NCBI GenBank assembly: GCA_039602395.1
Contig: JBCNJP010000018.1
Span: forward strand, 1,364,001-1,428,000
Source of the DNA: Deinandra increscens subsp. villosa
Taxonomy: Eukaryota > Streptophyta > Magnoliopsida > Asterales > Asteraceae
Direction of reading: 5' to 3'
Length of the DNA: 64,000 nt
Shown: in pieces, positions 61,015 to 64,000 of the stretch
Layout: every line of letters starts with the position of its first letter
How positions within the stretch are numbered: position 1 is the stretch's first letter
Program-made: the position numbers and the translations under genes
Notes under the pieces: generated by a model
What the model was told of the DNA's origin: nothing
What the model saw: the letters and a program-made list of their open reading frames with translations, nothing else
Databases searched by the model: none

Positions 61015-63689
61015 TTCTCCAACATACTAGTCTGTGGGTTTTGCAGATAGTATGGTTGAAATGGTCTATTCACACAATTGGCAGCAAAGTGTCTCGGTTT
61101 TCCACATTGAAAACAGTTCATAAGTCTAGGCCCATTGACATGACTACAGAGGTATGAACGTCTTGGGTAAGACGACTTCCACTCTGGCTTATCATCCCAT
61201 TTGTGTATAACACGTTTTGTATCTTTTTTCGGTTGTGTAAATAAACAAAATTGCTCTGATTTAGATTTGTTTGTTCTATTGAAAGTTGACACAACCTGGG
61301 GATAAGCAACAAAATCTTTGGGCTTAGTCTCACGACCTATTTTAGTGTTAGGCACGCGAATTTTAAAACCATCAACTTTTTCATTGGAATTAGAAAGATG
61401 TTTTGATAACAAAGATACAACTACTTGTTTTGACTTGGACGTATTAAGTTCTGACACATGTGCCAGAACATCATCCTTAGGTAAATTAAGACTAGAACTA
61501 CTAGACACATGACATTCATTGACTTTCAAACATTCAGCATCCTCCCCTGACACATCTTAAATACCTACTTCATCTGCACATGAAACAAAGCCATCAGCAG
61601 GTTCAACACTATTGTTTAATGATTCCTGGGACGGACCCGATTTACTTGTGGATGCCATAGTTTCATTCTGATTACCCAACCCATAGATCATGTGTTTATC
61701 ATTTTCAAATTCCTGATCAGTCATAGGTGTTACTCCTACTAGAACACTATCTAAGGGAGGTCCTATCTCATGTGTTCCTGCTTCCGATCTATCAACTTGA
61801 TCCTCCTCAAGGATTATTCCTATTATGTCTCTAGTCTTATCTTGAGGAACATCATTCTTGTTTTTATCAGAGAAGCTAATCCCTATTCCACCTTTGTCCT
61901 TACCTATTCTAACCTCAGTTATGCATGTGTTCAAAGATTTACTGGCCTCTAACATTCTTTTGCTTCTCATATGATTCATATCAAGTTTTACTTGCAACTC
62001 ATTGTTCTTATGCTTAAGTTCATCTATCTGCTTACTAAGCTCAGCTATTTCTAACTTAGCGTTGTCATACAGAAGAGCTTTCTCAGTTGCCAGTTTTTGA
62101 TATTTCACTATGTTTAGTTTCTGAGCTTTTACCTTCTCTTCATTCTTTTGCCATCTACCCTTAAAAGAACTCCTCTCGCATTTTATCTCAAACAATTCTA
62201 ACTGATAATTTTTACAGATTTGTCTAAGTCCAGGAATTATACGAGCACAAGTGGGATCAGGACATACCTTGATGTTATCAACCTCGGCAGCAAAGGCTTC
62301 CTTGTCTTCTATCTGAATCTCTTCAGGTTTCTCATCAGTTACAACAAATGCATGCTCATCCTCTTCATCCCTTTCCATAGCAGCAATCATTGCATGTGAC
62401 AGGCTGAATTCTTTTAACTGAGGAGTCCAGTCATATCCACCTCCTTCCTGCACAACCAAATCACTTGACTCTGCCTTTCCTTTGCCATCACCAGCTTTCC
62501 TTTCTTCTGTTCTTTCTTTCCTCGGCTTTGTGCACTCTCTTGCGAAATGCCAATACTCGTCACAGTTGTAGCACCTCAGCTTGCTCTTGTCAAACCCCAT
62601 CCTGATCTTATCTTGGTCCTTCCACACATTTCTCTCAGTCTTTGCCATGAACTTCTTTGCTCTGAAAACAGCCATTGCCATCTGCCAAGAGACATCCAAC
62701 ATCTCTACATCTTCTGGATTTATCTGATTCGGCTCACCTGATAGCATCTCAGTAGGGACTAAAGTTCCTGCCATGAGAGCATGATAGTTGTTCATAAAGC
62801 CCATTCCGAGGGCAAAGTTAGGATCATTTGTAGCATCAAGGTTGACACCTCCACTTGAACTTGCATGAGGTTGTGCCACAAAAGCAGTTTACTTTGCGAC
62901 AGCGCTTGGTCCACTTCCAGCTGACTTTCCATCTTGTTTAGAATCCACTTCTTCTGACAACAGGGCTTGGTTCAATTTTCCCGCCAAACTAAGGGAGCTT
63001 ATATGGTTCAATTCTCTCAGCTTGTCATCAATAAGTTTTGACTTCAATTTGTTGATCATCTCATCAAGAGATAGCTCACTCAGCTTGTTGTTGTCCTTAA
63101 TGATGGAGATGTTGGTATTCCAGGATTTGGGCAAGCTATTCAGCAGTTTCAGATTCTTATCTTCCAGATCTGGTTCAACACCATAGCTTGACCTTTCGGC
63201 CATCAGAGACATGAACCTTTGCACCTGTGCTTCGAAGGATTCACCTTGAATGTGGTTGAACAGATTGAATTTCTGCTTCAGCATTTGCTTACGGCTTGCT
63301 TTAATGTCCGGATTTCCCTCATAAGCCACTATCAAAGCATTCCAGAGTTGCTTGGCGGTCTTGCAGTGCTTAAATCCTTGTGCAATATCTGGTGTTAGTG
63401 CCATAGTCATGATGGCAAATGCCCTTTCAGCTTTGTTGCATCTTTCCCAATCATCATCATCAAATTCGTCTTCCGTTTTAGCTTTACCCGCATTGGTTCC
63501 TTCTGCATGTGTAGGCGTGTGTGGCCCATGAATTACCGCTCTCCATAGTGTTAAATCAACACTCTTCAAGTGGTTTTCAAACCTATATTTCCATTACAGA
63601 AAATTATCCACCGATGTGAGTCTTGGTGGACGAGTGATGGATCCAATCTCAAACTACAACTTCTGATACATACTTGGTTCGAAATCCAT
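61011..63689 (-). pseudogene. SIRE-like copia gag, decayed
   Basis: The ATG at 63689 starts MDFEPSMYQ, then TAG and TAA stops appear before WKYRFENHLKSVDLTLWRAV. Three long frames follow in the same phase, separated by TAA at 62889-62891 and TAA at 61557-61559. Domains: UBN2-type capsid (KTAKQLWNALIVAYEGN, QVQRFMSLMAERSSYG), a first zinc knuckle CYNCDEYWHFAREC, a coiled-coil (LYDNAKLEIAELSKQIDELK) and a second knuckle CFQCGKPRHFAANC. An unusually long gag with two knuckles and a coiled coil is typical of SIRE elements. In-frame nonsense codons without many indels suggest loss mainly by point mutation. Confidence 0.85.
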
Positions 63690-63719
63690 AACGCAAGCTT
63701 AGGAAAACTTAAATCTAAA

Positions 63720-64000
63720 GTCCAAATGTCCAAACAGTGAGATTACGATCGTAGACCCTGATTACGATCGAGAACACTTGATTACGATCGAGACTACGGA
63801 GCAAGTCGTAAACGCCTGATCGTAAACACCGATTACAATTGAGTCTTATCGTAAACAATGATTCCGGCTGAGGGAATCGTAAACACCGATTACGATTGAA
63901 GTTTCCGGCAAGTAGAAATCGTAAACGCCCGATTCCGATCAGAAGAAGACGTAAACACCAATTTTTGGGTCGTAAACACGTAAAGATTGCAGCTTGAACT
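63720..64000 (-). repeat. Leader of SIRE-like element with CGATCGTAAAC repeats
   Basis: Between the gag start and the window edge, phrases such as GATTACGATCGAGAACAC and ATCGTAAACACCGATTAC recur at short intervals. The 5' LTR and primer site must lie beyond the window. Confidence 0.7.

Noticed and set aside
61011..61017. Programmed frameshift at ATGATGA between SIRE gag and linker
   Set aside because: No slippery heptamer or downstream pseudoknot is evident, and the element has many other lesions, so decay is the simpler reading.

Overview
This is eukaryotic nuclear DNA from a flowering plant. The evidence is a spliced protein-kinase/jacalin gene with GT-AG introns, captured fragments of plant genes (a TTG1-type WD40 gene and a C2 domain like that of cellulose-synthase-interactive proteins), and a dense nest of Ty1/copia, LARD-type, Ty3/gypsy-type, MULE-like, CACTA, Helitron and LINE sequences. 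The overall flavour suggests a eudicot, possibly Asteraceae, but that is an impression and not proof. There is a 500-base assembly gap at 47704-48203. I see no tRNA, rRNA, CRISPR array or bacterial-type operon.

Layout. 1-579 looks like an LTR tail. 864-1823 is a long-TIR, MULE-like element. 1990-7444 is a decayed plus-strand copia element (A) with a solo LTR in its gag. 7815-8850 and 10398-11730 are Helitron remnants. 12186-29216 is the one recognisable host gene: a kinase domain (exon 1) followed by a jacalin lectin domain split over exons 2 and 3. Its second intron is about 15.5 kb and holds a rearranged minus-strand copia element (B), which itself carries an 8.9-kb LARD-like element at 15737-24644 and a LINE 3' end. 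The gene has a premature TAG and a changed APE motif, so it is probably a pseudogene here.

29471-32240 is a minus-strand non-LTR retrotransposon whose C-terminus looks like a restriction-like endonuclease, unusual for a land plant. An L1-type fragment follows at 32245-32735. 33035-47645 is bracketed by inverted copies of a terminal sequence and contains a C2-domain gene fragment, several kilobases of palindromic GTGAGTTTTA-type repeats, and a young full-length copia element (C, 35402-42841). Element C carries a Pack-MULE with pieces of a TTG1-like gene.

48260-52269 is a plus-strand LTR element (D) with one uncharacterised ORF. It is interrupted by a related minus-strand element (E, 48530-50789) with a longer ORF. 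From 53300 to the right edge lies a CACTA end inserted into an envelope-like ORF, then a decayed SIRE-like copia gag-pol on the minus strand.

The most unusual signals are: stem-loop repeats with compensatory base changes in the LARD internal region (19459-21530); the D/E pair of single-ORF elements; the RLE-type LINE; and the TTG1 Pack-MULE.
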